From Euleptes europaea (Eukaryota; Chordata; Lepidosauria; Squamata; Sphaerodactylidae), in the NCBI RefSeq assembly GCF_029931775.1, contig NC_079319.1:94905171-94969170 (forward strand): a stretch of 64,000 nt of DNA, in the 5' to 3' direction. The translations under genes and the position numbers were made by a program. The notes under the pieces were generated by a model. That model had not been told where the DNA came from and did not search any database. It saw nothing but the letters and a program-made list of their open reading frames with translations. How positions within the stretch are numbered: position 1 is the stretch's first letter; each line of letters starts with the position of its first letter. Of this stretch, positions 53,019-64,000 are shown piece after piece.

Positions 53019-55157
53019 TAAGGTTGTCAGGTTTTGGGGTTGGAGCCTGAGGAGGGCAGAGTTTGGGGAGAGAGGGACTTCAATGCCACAGTGCCCAATT
53101 GCCAAAGCGGCCATTTTCTCCAGGTGAACTGATCTCTATCAGCTGGGGATCAGTTGTAATAGCAGGAGATCTCCTGCTACTAGGGCTGTTGAATTAAAAA
53201 AAATTCGGTATAGTTCGGATTCGGCTGAATTCAGCCCGTTTAGATTCAGGATATGCCGAAGTCCGAACTCCCCCGCTTCGGGTCCGTGCAATTCGGCGGG
53301 AATTCAAAGTTCGGGAAAAAAAGTCGGCCGAATAAAGCCATTAAAAACGCAACCGCGCCTTTCTGCGGCTCTGGGGGGGCATTTTTGGGGGTAGAGGTCC
53401 CAAACTTTCAGCGGAGCTTCAAAGGACGTTTCTTGAAAGACCCCCCAAGTTTTGTAAAGATTGGGTCGGGGGGGCTGAGATATGGGCCCCGAAAGGGGTC
53501 CCCCCACCCTTAATGTGCATGTCTGAGCAGAGCTTGCCGCCCACGCACAAAGCTCCCAGCCCCGACAAACAGCTGAGAAGTTTGCAAAGCATTGCAACAC
53601 GACTGCAAAACAACACAACCTTGTAAGCAACACCTTTGCAACTGTGCAAAGCAACACCTGACACCTGGGAGTTTGCAAACCATGGAAAGGGACAGAGGCT
53701 ATGCATAATGAGCAGGAGGGGTGGAATTTCCCCTTTTGCATGGGACTCCAAATGCATTCTTTAAGTCACCATTTGAAAACCAGTTTTGAGCAAGCATCCA
53801 AATAGACCTAACCACTCTTATGAATGAGGGAAAACCTGAAGACACACAACTGAAACCTCCCCTCAAACCAGGGAGAGAGAGCCTCGAGGGGAAACACACA
53901 CCCCAGGCAGAACCGGCAAAAGCCCCCTTTGGCTTCCCCCACCAACCCACAGAAACTGCTCCCTCCCCACACACACACAGACTCTGCTTTCCCCCCCCAC
54001 ACACACACACAGGAGAAAAATTATAGATTAAAGCCCCCAAAGGGGTCTTACTGTGGCTGTCTTCTGTTCCATCAGGAGGGGCTGGGGAGGACTTGTAATC
54101 CAAGACGATTCCATTTACGCACGGGACGTTTTGCTCTGGAGATGCATACAGGATCCCATTCATCCCAATAGGGAAAAGGGGAAAGGGGAAAGCCCATATC
54201 TCGGGACCCCCTGACCCAATATTTACAAAACTTGGGTGGTCTCTTAAGAAGGTTTGTCTGAAGCTCCGCTCAAAATTTGGGATCTGCACCCCAAAAAATG
54301 CCCCCCCTGCAGCCACGGAAAGAGAAAAGGGGGGAGCCAATATTTCTGCCCCCACTGAACCCATCTTTACAAAACTTGGGTGGTATCTTAAGAAGGATTG
54401 TCTGAACCTATGCTGAATGTTTGGGGGCTGTATCCCCAAAAAAGCGCCCCCTGCAGCCACGTAAATGGAAAAGGGGGGAAGGGAAAAGGGGTGGAGCCCA
54501 TATCTCAAGACCCCCTGACCCAATGTTTACAAAACTTGGGGGGTATCTTAAGAAGGCTCATCTGAAGCTCCACTGAAAGTTTGGGGTCTTTACCCCCAGA
54601 AATGCGCCCCCTGCAGCCATGGAAAGAAAAAAAGGGGGGAGCCCACATCTCGGGACCCCCTGACCCAATGTTTACAAAACTTGGGTGGTCTCTTAAGAAG
54701 GCTTGTCTGAATCTCTGCTGAAAGTTTGGGGTCTGTACCCCAAAAAATACGCCCCCTGCAGCCACAGAAAGGAGCGAATGTGCACAAGCACCCCCCCACA
54801 CACACACACACACAGGAGGATTTCCCTCTCTCTCTCTCTCCCCGGCCAGACCGCATATCAGCTGATTCCTCCAGTACTCAATCCTGACTGATTGGCCAGA
54901 AGAAGACCCAGCTTGGCCACCGATTGGCCGGGGAAGGAGAATGCTGCTTACTGATGGTTATGCTGCTTACTGACGCCCCGAATTGGCCGGATTTATTCGT
55001 GAACTCCCAAACTCACTGAATTCGGCTCCCCCGGTTGCCCTCCATTTTTGAGTTCGGTACGTCCCGAACTAAAAACCACCGAATCAGGGGAAATTCGGCT
55101 GTTTTTCAGTTCGGGCCGAACCGAATCAACAGCCCTACCTGCTACCACCTGGAGGTT
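53019..55157 (-). mobile_element. short hAT split by a 1.96-kb hAT and cut by a PLE
   Basis: TAAGGTTGTCAGG starts the outer element; it is interrupted at CTCCTGCTAC by the hAT at 53181-55137 and resumes with CCTGCTACCACCTGGAGGTT. It ends at the junction with PLE-type sequence, so its right terminus is missing. Confidence 0.8.
53181..55137 (-). mobile_element. 1.96-kb non-autonomous hAT, twin of 11986-13947
   Basis: TAGGGCTGTTGAATTAAAA to CGAATCAACAGCCCTA with a perfect 8-bp duplication CCTGCTAC (53173-53180 and 55138-55145). Same interior as the 11986-13947 copy in the opposite orientation, including the four-unit tandem array (54170-54770) and the single inverted unit (53340-53500). By eye the two are about 95 per cent identical. 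The open frame 53699-54523 is formed by tandem units and shows no known domain. Confidence 0.93.
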
Positions 55158-55640
55158 GTTAACCAAAAAACCAGCCACTATGACCAAATCATATGCAAGT
55201 ATAACGAAACTAAACACTCTGGACTTATATTTACAATATTAATTTGTGCAATAAATCACCCTTATAAATATTCTATGCAAATCAATTATAGTACCATCAA
55301 AGCGCTTCTATGTAAACAATATCAGATTATTAAGAATAAATTCTCCAGTTTCAAAGTACACTAATGCTGGACAAAATATGTCAGTTTCAACATGTAATCG
55401 CCATATTCAATCATTACAGTCAGTACACAGCGAGTTCATGTCAGTTCCACAATGTAGTCAACAACTCCAATAATTGTAATCCAGTACACTGCGAGACAGG
55501 AATCCGGTACTTCCTATTTCATAGTATAATCTTCTTCAGTCACATTTGAATAAATGGAACTCATGGCTTCCAGATCATGGAATGCGTCTGCTAATATGCG
55601 TCTCCGATGAATGATAAGTATTTGTGAATGCATTAATGTA
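55158..55640 (-). mobile_element. PLE-type tail with hammerhead-like core
   Basis: On the minus strand CTGAAGA (55539-55533) is followed by GAAA (55520-55517), then TAGGAAGTACCGGATTCCT, a stem related to the GCGAAATAGGA motif in the PLE at 9.2 kb. The 3' end (left) abuts the hAT sequence ACCTGGAGGTTG. The right limit is uncertain. Confidence 0.5.
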
Positions 55641-55923
55641 TGTGTGCCAATTCGGCTACTATTTGGATGGAAGAATACTCTGTTTTTCTTCACTCTTTGT
55701 GTCTCAGGTGGGCTATTTTGCTTCTTTAAAGCTTTAAATTGCCCACATATAATCATTTACATACATGCTCATCCTTCACCTGACCAAAAAGACAGTGGTA
55801 GAACAGCTCTGGGGATGGGGGAGACGTTTTGTTGATGATGCCAACACTAGCCAATAAATCCCCCCATGGCCAGCTTTCACTTGGTTTAGACTAAAGTATG
55901 CTGAAAGCCCACAGAACTCCCAC

Positions 55924-56593
55924 TAGGGTTGCCAACCTCCAGGTGGCTAGCAGAAGACAACAGCACGGAGGCTCGTAGTAAAACGTAAATACATATACAA
56001 ACTAGAATTCTGCAATTTTCATATATGTAATTGTGATCAATAATAAACCCAAGAGCATTCAACATACAGACATGAGTACAAAGCAACAAGGTAAATAATG
56101 TTTTGGTATAAGGCAACAAAGTAAATAATGTTGAAAGAGTCCCAACCGGAAATAAAGTCCATTTAAGGTCAAGGAGACCGGAGCTAAAAGTCCATTCCAA
56201 ATAATTCCAGGTGAGTAAGAACCGTAGCGAGGAGAACAAAATCCTTTCAATTCCACTCAATTTTTGCAGAAATAAAATAAAACAAAAAGATAGAAGTGAG
56301 TCATGAAGATGACACCTCTAGATTGGTGGTCGTTTCGCCTATATGGCTTCTTCAGTTGAGCTTCTTATTGGAGACTAATCTCCTTGTCTGTGATTGTGTC
56401 ATTTTGAGGGCAAAATTGCCTCACTATGATATGAGTTGACCTAATAAGGTTCAAGACCCTCACGGGTTTCACTCTCCTTCCAAGAGGTAGAAACAAGACG
56501 GCATAGAAGTCCCTCCCATCCTCAAACCCCGTTCCCCTCAGGCTCCACCCCAAAAACCTCCCTCTGGTGGCAAAGAGGGACCTGGCAACCCTA
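55924..56593 (+). mobile_element. short hAT split by a PLE tail
   Basis: TAGGGTTGCCAACCTCCAGG at the left and CCTGGCAACCCTA at the right, flanks ACTCCCAC (55916-55923) and ACTTCCAC (56594-56601), 7 of 8. About 110 bp of hAT interior is missing where the PLE sits. Confidence 0.85.
55945..56497 (-). mobile_element. PLE-type tail with hammerhead-like core
   Basis: On the minus strand CTGAAGA (56355-56349), A, then GCC-ATATA-GGC, then GAAAC (56336-56332): a well-paired stem II in hammerhead order. The 3' end abuts ACCTGGAGGTTGGCAACC of the hAT. Confidence 0.6.
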
Positions 56594-56601
56594 ACTTCCA
56601 C

Positions 56602-58140
56602 CCACCCACCCAGGAACAAGCCCAAGCACAAAGGGGAAGAAAATGTGTGAGTATTGAAGACACCTCTCCTACCACCCTTGAAATGAGATATCTGTCTTCA
56701 CCCTGAGATTGACAAACGGCCACGATTGCTCACCAAGGGATGAGAGATTTGATTCTCATATCAAAAGTGAAAGAAAGGGCCACCTTTTTTCACGCCCATC
56801 AAAAATTACACGTCTGCCTGATCACTTTGTTCCTTTGCTGGCAGCAAGTCTTTTGCAATCAGGTTCAGAGTGCTGATATCTCCGTTCAAAACCGCTGAGA
56901 TGTAAGAGGAATTCTGAGGCTGCGAAACACCTTAATTACTTTGGGTTGGAGGCATTAGATTTGCTGAAAAGGTGTTTTCCAACATCTTATGCCTTTTGCT
57001 CATAAAAGTCTGTTTTGAGATTCAGACAATTCTGGTTTTTTTACAAAGAGAGAGGGAGAGAGAATTGAGAGGAAATCGAGGCACATTCATAGACAGACAG
57101 CTCTCCTGCCGTGAAGTAAGCATCAGGGAAGTTTTGACTCTGGAAAAAGAAACCTATGAAATGTTGCCCTTAAAGCCAAACAATCAGACCGCCAGATAAA
57201 GTTATCAGACTTCACTTCTGAATCATTTTTTTAAAAAAAAACCCAGTTAAGGCTACAGTTCTACGCATAGTTACTTGGGAGTAAGTTTGATTGGACTTAA
57301 TAGAATTTATTCCCCAACCAAATGCAGAGGATTGGGGGGCAAGCATGTGTTTAAAACCTCTCTGCGACATTTAGAACTTTAAAAAGTGTTATGCCAAAAA
57401 TAATTTCAATCCCCAATTTCCTATCTCAGCAAAAGACCAATTTACTTTCCCATTTTTATATCAGGGGCCAAGAAATGGTTTGTTTTTTTCTGACCTGATA
57501 ATAAGAATCCACAATTGCTTGAAATAGCTAGTGGAATCTCAGAACATGGTGCTTAGATTCCATGTGATGGATGTTCTGCAAGCTTAAAAAATAGCACCTG
57601 ATACTGAAATATAAAATATTTCCCCTCTGGATAAATTGCAGTTTTATAGCCCAACCTGAATCTTCCCTAAGAGTTGCTTTACTGTTTTAATGAATCCATA
57701 AGAAATACCAGTCACAGACCCTCCTTCAGCCAGTCAATTTTAGTCCTTGTTCCAAAATAAATAAAATAGATGCCAAATATGATTCATTATCTATCTGGTC
57801 GACCTAACTTACAGTCAAAGTAGTGTCCTGTATCCAACTGCCCAGTTCAAGGACTTCAGGGCAGATAAGTTTGGGTGAGAGGCAACAAAGATTTCTGCCA
57901 ATTCCTCCCTGCCACATTGCACCTTATGCAGTCTCTTGAACCCCAGGAACAAAACTGGAAGGGAGTGCTTAGTTGGTGGCTTCCTCCAATTTAAGGGACT
58001 CTTTCACCGACAGAGTTGGAGGAAAGTTCCTTAGACTGGTGGAGGGCTCAGATTTTTTTCAGTGGAGGGGAAGGACTCCTGCCCCCAGTTACAAAGCCAC
58101 ATCTAGGTCAGCAAAAGTCTGAAAACACTGAAAATCATAC
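56602..58140. other. mostly unassigned
   Basis: 57253-57320 resembles half of a common palindromic MITE (GTTACTTGGGAGTAAGT). The remainder shows no repeat or coding motif that I can name. Confidence 0.4.
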
Positions 58141-58149
58141 AAAAAGGTG

Positions 58150-58395
58150 GTACAGGTTGTTTATGCATGGGAGTTTTACCTGAGGTTCGTTGCTCGCTGG
58201 ACCCACACTTTCCTGCACCAGCAGTCTCCAAACTCAAATCAGGAAGCATTTGAAATCCCGCCCCTTGAAATGCTGCTTCATAATTGGCTGTAGTGAGAGA
58301 AAAGTTCCCTCCCCCCAAACCCAATTGCCACATAAAAAAGCATTTTAGGAACAAAAAATGGAGCAATCTGAAAGGGGGGGGGGAATCCAAGCTTC
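58150..58395 (-). repeat. dispersed repeat shared with 4255-4510
   Basis: Inverted copy of the segment at 4255-4510: CTGGACCCACACTTTCC, CTGCTTCATAATTGGC and CACATAAAAAAGCATTTTAG match it in order. Confidence 0.5.
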
Positions 58396-59249
58396 AGTTT
58401 TTAAAAGCCTCTTTCCTGCTCATCCCCCTATTTTAAATGCCCAGGCTACCCCCATGCTTTTCTATGCAGATGATGCAGTACTTTTATCCCGCACTAGAGT
58501 AGGCCTAAATCACCTTTTGCAGGCTTTTGCGTTTTTTTGTGATGAAAACTCCTTAATTATTAATTTTGACAAATCAAAAATTCTAGTGTTCTCTAAATCC
58601 CGTAAGACCTGGTCTTGGGTGCTGAACGGAAATAATATTAGTTCTTGTAGGCTATCCGGGCTGTAATAATATTGAGCAGGTTATCCGGGCTGGAAATAAT
58701 ATTGAGCAGGTTAAAGTGTTCAAGTACCTTGGTGTCTACTTCCAGAGCAATTTAAAATAGAATAGCCAGGTGAACCAGGCTATTAATGCAATGAGACATC
58801 GATCTGGTGCTGTCACAATTTTTTTTTATTCCAGGGGTGGTCAATATGTGCCAGCTGCTGTTAGAATCTACAAAGCGAAGCTGCTCCTTTTGTTACTTTA
58901 CGGAATTCCCATTTGGGGGGTAACCCACAACCAGAAGCTAGAGTCAGCCCAGTCATCCTTTCTGTGGCGAACACTGGGAATTCCCAACTGTGTCCCGTAC
59001 CCTGCTCTTCGTCTAGAGACAGGGCTAGGCCTAATAGAAACTAGGGCCTGGTTACTTATTTTTAAGTTCTGGTTGAGGCTTCACTATAGAGCCACCCCTC
59101 TGAATTTGATGTGGCATATGCTATCAGATCACTCTGTTTCACCCTGGAGCAAGAATATCAGTGAGAAAATCAAATCCATGGGGGTATCCTTCGAGGCGCT
59201 ACTCCCCCTAAATGAGGGGCAAGCCTTTAGAACTCTAGAACTAAGACTA

Positions 59250-60725
59250 AAGTGAAATACTTGGGAATTTGGATCTCTGCAAAGAATGTGGATTTGATTA
59301 GTAACAACTACATTAAATTGTGGGAAGAAATAAAGAAAGATATGATGATTGGTCAAATAAGAATCTGTCCCTGCTAGGCTGCATTTCAACAATACAAATG
59401 AATGTATTACCAAGACTATTATTTTTGTTTCAAAACCTTCCTATTATATCCCAAGTAAAGTATTTCAATACCTGGAAAAAAGACTTAATGAACTTCATTT
59501 GGCAGGGCAAAAAACCAAGGATTGCATATAAATACTTGACTGATTTAAAAGAGAGAGGTGGACTTGCACTTCCTAACTTTAAATTATATGCTGAAGCGGC
59601 TGCTTTAGTATGGCTGAAAGACTGGATGGATTTAAAAAACATACGATTATTGGACTTAGAGGGGTATGACAATAGAAGTGGATGGAATGGCTATTTGTGG
59701 TACAACAAAGTTAAATCTCATGCATCATTTCAACAACATATGGTTGAAATGATATAATCCTTTATAGGATATGGATTAGATATAAACATTTATTAGAAGT
59801 AAAAACGCCGTTATGGATTTCATCACAGGAAATGTTAACATTACGCCCACTAAGACCTGCTCAATTTGTAATTTATCAAGATCTTTTGAAATGGGAAGGT
59901 ACAAAATGTTCACTTAAAGAGTATGAAGAAGTTAAAGATCAACTGTCTTGGTTCCAGTATCATCAAATAAACTCGGTTTTTCTAAAAGATTTGAAAACAG
60001 GATTTTCTAAAATTAAATCAACTCTACAGAAACTTTTACTGGATACAAATGATCATCTAATATCTAAGATGTATAAACTATTGCTAGAACTTTATTGTGA
60101 ACAAGAACGAATAAAACCTATCATGATTAGTTGGGCGCAAATGTTGGGTCATGATATAATGTTGCAAAAATGGGAAAGGTTATGGACAAGCGATTTGAAA
60201 CTTATATTTTCACTATTAAGAGAAAACATATATAAAATGATGTACAAATGGTATTTAACACCGAAGAAATTAGCAAAATCATTTCTTTCAATGTCATCAA
60301 ATTGTTGGAAATGCAACAAAGAAGTAGGATCATTTCATCATATGTGGTGGACCTGTGAAAAAGCTAAGATATTTTGGGAGATGATATGCAATGAAATACG
60401 GTTGATTTTACAACAAAATATTCCTAAAACACCTGAAATGATGCTATTAAGTATGATACCGGACACTATTTTTACTCATCGAACTTTTTTGATATATGCC
60501 ACCACGGCTGCACGTGGGATATATGCAGCTAAATGGAAGACTAGCGAGATACCGACCAAAAAAGACTGGATAAATAAGATGCTGGAATTGACGGAGATGG
60601 TGAAGCTCACAGCTTCGATAAATCAGAATGATAATGTACAATTTTTAGGGGAGTGGGAGGCGTGGAGAATTTACTGTGAAAATCAATTTTTGATGGGATC
60701 ATTTAAAGGATACTCTTTGATTTAA
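59250..60725 (+). pseudogene. L1 ORF2 C-terminal part
   Basis: VKYLGIWISAKN leads into SLLGCISTIQMNVLPRLLFL, FIWQGKKPRIAYKYLTDLKE and LYAEAAALVWLKDWMDL, with a stop at 59755-59757; then from 59832 MLTLRPLRPAQFVIYQDLL, ENIYKMMYKWYLTPKKLAK and the Cys-rich CWKCNKEVGSFHHMWWTC, ending GSFKGYSLI at 60725. Close in sequence to the L1 at 20.6-25.6 kb. A frame change lies near 59330 and another near 59755-59830. Confidence 0.9.
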
Positions 60726-60770
60726 TCTCTCATATATATTTTGTATTATGATTATATTAAGGTATTGAAT

Positions 60771-60831
60771 GGATAAGATAAGATAAGATAAGATAAGATA
60801 AGATAAGATAAGATAAGATAAGATAAGATAA
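60771..60831 (+). repeat. (ATAAG)n microsatellite in the L1 3' UTR
   Basis: About 11 perfect ATAAG units. Confidence 0.95.
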
Positions 60832-61639
60832 ATATATATTCGTTAAATAATATGGGGATTAGTTATGTCAGCAAAAGTATATACAATTTATTTTTAGATG
60901 GAAGAGAGTGAGGGGGAAGTCACTATATGTGTAAATTAGTACTGTTATAGGTTTCTTACTATTTTTAGAAATTTTTAGCATTAAATGTAGTTTTTATATG
61001 GATGTATTAAATGAAAGAAAATAATAACACTTCTTTAAAAAAAGAACTCTAGAACTAAGGATTACTGACAATGAAAAACAAATGCTCCTTGCTAGAGCTA
61101 CAAACTCTTGCTCACCCTTAGCCCTTATCTATCCGGCTCTGGGCTCACTACCTAGCTACTTCGGCACCCTGACCTCCCCTTTTTTGAGACATCTTTTTAT
61201 GCAAGCCCGTCTAAATCTTCTCCCCACGGCCTGGACCATGGGCAGATATGCCAGAGTCCCCTATGAGAAAAGGTTGTGTTCTTGTGCCTCTGGACAGGTT
61301 GAAACTGTGGCCCATTTTCTGCTACACTGTAAGCATGGCTCATCTTTTACAGGAACAGATTATTGAACCCCTTCTGACAGATTGCCCCAGTGGCACTGAT
61401 AAGGAGTTAGTTCGATTTCTTTTAGGTGATATTTATCCCCAGGTTACTGCAGAGGTTGCTAGCTTTCTGGGACTTATATTAAAGTTTTAATTTTTAATGT
61501 TGTAAGGAAGAGGTGTCCGTTCAAAGTTTATAAATCTCCTTTTAACCTCAATATGTATTTACATTTATGCCAAAAAAGGTGTGATTTGATTTGATTTGAT
61601 AAGCCATTGGATGCAAAGACACTCATAACATAACAGAAC

Positions 61640-64000
61640 AATGGGGATGAGTGAAACATATGAGGGAGGGACCCATGATGGAGACGTGAGTCTAGGATTT
61701 TTGCAATTACAAAATGTTCTCCCCCCCCCCACCATCACCGGCGGGTCTGGCAGGGGTTCAGGGTGCCACTCCAGGGAGGGAATGTGTGGTTTCAGCAAAC
61801 TGATATGGGAGCAAGAGTTCCACAGTTACTGGGTTGATGATTCGAGAAATGGGAAAGGGTCCCACGTATTTGGCATTGAGTTTGTTACACGGTTGGACCG
61901 CAGATTCTTGGTGGACAAGTAAACCATATCCCCCACTGTATAATCCTTTCCTGGCGAGCGGTGTTTGTCAGCCTGAGCCTTGTATTTACGTTTGGCCCGT
62001 TCCAGGTTTTCTATCAGCCAGGGCCAGGTCGTTTGAATAGTGTGCACCCAGGCGGCTACAATTTCGCCCCCCTCCTCCCCCGAGACATTGTAGTGGCCGA
62101 TGGGGCTGAAGTCCTGACCATATACAGCCCGGAAGGGGCTATACCCAGTGGATTGATGGACAGCATTATTGTATGCATATTCAGCAAAGGGCAAAAATTC
62201 AACCCAATCATCTTGATGGAAGTTAACATAACAACATAAATAGCATTCTAACACAGCACTAACCCGTTCCGTCTGGCCATCGGTTTGGGGATGGAAGGCA
62301 CTTGAGAGACCCTGGTCTACCCCCACCAATTTTAAGAAAGCTTTCCAGAATTTGGCTACATAGCTACTCCCGCGGTCGCTGATTACCTTGCGCGGAAAGG
62401 AATGTAGGCGAAAGACATGTGACACAAAGAGGCGGGCCAGTTTCGGAGCGGATGGGATACCTGCGCAAGGGACGAGATGAACCTGTTTAGAGAATAAGTC
62501 AGTGATTACCCAAAGTACAGTTTTGCCCTCGCTGAGGGAGAGGTCAGTCATAAAATCCATTGTGATTACTTCCCAAGGTCTAGTGGGGGTCTCCCAAAGG
62601 TTGCAACAATCTGGGAGGTTTTCCTTGGGACCTTTTAACAGTAGTGCAGACTGGGCAACTGCGGGTGAATGAATCCACGTCAGTTCGCATGCCCACCCAC
62701 CAAAACTGTCTCCGTAACAAATGCAACATTTTTAGAAATCCAAAGTGTCCTGCGGTCTTGGCTCCATGGACCAGTTGAAGTACTTCCTTCCATAGTCCTT
62801 TAGGCACATACAGCTTAGAATCTTTGTACCACAAACCTCCCTGTTCAGTCAGCGTGGTGGGGAGGGTTTGTGCAGAAAGTTTGGCTTGGCAATTGGTTTG
62901 AAGTGAGGCCAAAAAAGAGTCAGTTAGACCCACCCCATCTGGCAGTGCTTACGGGTGGAGGGTGGTTCCCAACTGGACCTTGTCAGGGTCCCTAGTGAGT
63001 CCGTGGTGAGAAATTATGTAGCCCAGGAAGGTTAATTGTTTTTGGTGAAAGTCACACTTGGACACCTTAGCATAGAGCTGATTGTCTCTGAGGCGTTGCA
63101 AAACTTCCCTCACCAGGGCAACATGTTTGTCCATAGTTTTAGAGTAAATAAGAATATCATCCAAATAAACCACCACACCCCTATACAATAAGTCATGTAG
63201 GATTTCATTAATGAACTGCATGAAGACCCCCGGGGCCCCTTTTAATCCGAAAGGCATCACTAAGAATTCATACATGCCAAAGCAACTAGAAAAGGCTGTT
63301 AGAGGTACATCGCCCTCCCGAATCCTGATTCTGTAATAGGCTTCCACCAAGTTTTGTAAAGATATGTCCCTCCTTTAATTGTCCCAAGAGATCCGAGATC
63401 AAAGGAATGGGATAGGCATTGGACTGGGTGACTGCACTGAGTTTTCTAAAGTCGATGCATAAGCGCAAGTCACCCGTTTTCTTGCGCACAAAGAAAGCAG
63501 GGGCCGAAGAAGGGGTGGTAGATGGCCAGATGAAACCTCGAGCCAAATTCTTGTCCAAGAATTCACGTAGTACGGTACGTTCGGAAGCGCTCATGGGATA
63601 AATCTTACTTTTAGGCAGTTTTTCATTTCCCACTACTTCAATAGCACAGTCTGTTTGGTGAGGGGGGGGCAGTACATCACAATCCTGCATATCAAAAATG
63701 TCCGCAAAGTCTTGATATTCAACAGGTAGTGGAGAGGACGAGGGGGTGTCTGAGACTAAAGCCAAGGTTGACGGAGGTACAACAGCCACCTCGAGACGGT
63801 GTTGGTCGCAATTAGGATCAGAGAACTTTATAGTCCCAGCCCCCCAGGCAATACAAGAGCTGTGCCCCTTGAGCCAGTTAATCCCCAACACCACTTTGTA
63901 TCTGATAGGAGCTATTGTGAAGTCAATTTGCCCCCAATGGTGGCCGATGCCCATCGCCTCTCCGCGAGTGCGACGATCTACCGGCCCACCCTTGAAGTCA
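61640..64000 (-). mobile_element. Ty3/Gypsy LTR retrotransposon fossil, pol region, runs off the window
   Basis: Minus-strand pol of a Ty3/Gypsy element, probably of the chromovirus branch. Leftward from 63954: a protease-like segment, reverse transcriptase (about 63620-62950), an integrase zinc-binding region (about 62930-62600) and an integrase core with C-terminal part (about 62560-61830). It looks broken, with a handful of breaks, and of moderate age; neither LTR lies inside the window. A few open frames on the plus strand are shadows of it. Confidence 0.88.

Larger units (their letters stand above)
59246..61042 (+). mobile_element. 5'-truncated L1 LINE
   Basis: 1.8 kb with the 17-bp target duplication AGAACTCTAGAACTAAG (59229-59245 and 61043-61059) and an A-rich 3' end. 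It carries the last 40 per cent or so of ORF2 and a 3' UTR with an (ATAAG)n run. Confidence 0.95.
58400..61490 (+). pseudogene. I/Vingi-like ORF, polymerase end and zinc knuckle
   Basis: MLFYADDAVLLSRTRVGLN (58453 onward), INFDKSKILVFSKSRKTW, then VKVFKYLGVYFQSNL beyond a small insertion, and ILLYGIPIWG-type sequence (LLLYGIPIWGVTHNQKLESA) to 59245. After the L1: FLRHLFMQARLNLLPTAWTM and the knuckle CSCASGQVETVAHFLLHC, ending VRFLLGDIYPQVTAEVASFL at a stop near 61490. Parallel in order to the copy at 11855-15683. Confidence 0.75.
58381..61601 (+). mobile_element. I/Vingi-like LINE split by an L1
   Basis: Left part 58381-59245, right part 61060-61601, separated by an L1 flanked by AGAACTCTAGAACTAAG. 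The 3' tail is GTGATTTGATTTGATTTGAT. 5'-truncated within the polymerase. It also contains a tiny PLE-derived insertion at 58641-58705. Confidence 0.8.

Noticed and set aside
53699-54523. 274-codon open frame with repeated CVCGGG-, GCRGRIF- and AAGGAFLGVQ-like segments
   Set aside because: It is generated by the ~150-bp tandem units and GT-rich runs of the 1.96-kb hAT; the same units give open frames in several phases at 12265-13420, which is expected of repeats without stops.
61961-62239. 92-codon plus-strand frame, and others nearby
   Set aside because: Antisense shadows of the Ty3/Gypsy fossil.

Overview
The window looks like intergenic or intronic DNA of a squamate reptile (a lizard). The evidence is the repeat mix: young and old L1, CR1, an L2-like LINE, an I/Vingi-like LINE, a BovB 3' end, a tRNA-headed SINE with a BovB-type tail, Penelope-like elements (PLEs) and very many small hAT elements. 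I found no intact host gene. Two host-gene relics are recognisable: a full-length but broken copy of the oocyte kinase MOS (48650-49683, minus), and the first exon of a P3H4 (SC65)-like gene (50030-50506, minus) carried inside a short hAT element.

Layout. 0-10 kb: the tail of a hAT transposase (1-741), then a field of short hAT elements beginning TAGGGTTGCCA or TAGGCTTACCA, many with readable 8-bp target duplications, and a PLE 3' part encoding a GIY-YIG endonuclease (8.3-9.65 kb). 10-17.3 kb: a CR1 split by a minus-strand I/Vingi-like LINE, itself split by a 1.96-kb hAT. 17.3-30 kb: SINEs, more short hATs and a nearly full-length L1 (20619-25602, minus) with an open ORF1. 30-35 kb: a minus-strand CR1 split by an 864-bp hAT, flanked by L2-like pieces. 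35-40 kb: SINEs, short hATs and PLE pieces, one arranged as a large inverted repeat. 40.7-48.2 kb: a BovB 3' end split by an L1, which is itself split by a solo LTR and a hAT. 48.6-51.2 kb: the MOS pseudogene beside a terminal-inverted-repeat element that holds the P3H4-carrying hAT. 51-58 kb: SINEs, short hATs, a second 1.96-kb hAT and two PLE tails. 58.4-61.6 kb: an I/Vingi-like LINE split by a 5'-truncated L1. 61.6-64 kb: a broken Ty3/Gypsy fossil that runs off the window.

The two strongest observations are the hAT element with a captured host exon bounded by a clear 8-bp target duplication, and the repeated finding that PLE 3' ends abut the same subterminal sequence of the short hAT elements. 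Hammerhead-ribozyme-like cores recur in the PLE-type repeats. Family names come from recalled motifs without database searches, so subfamily names (especially Vingi and PLE clades) are tentative.
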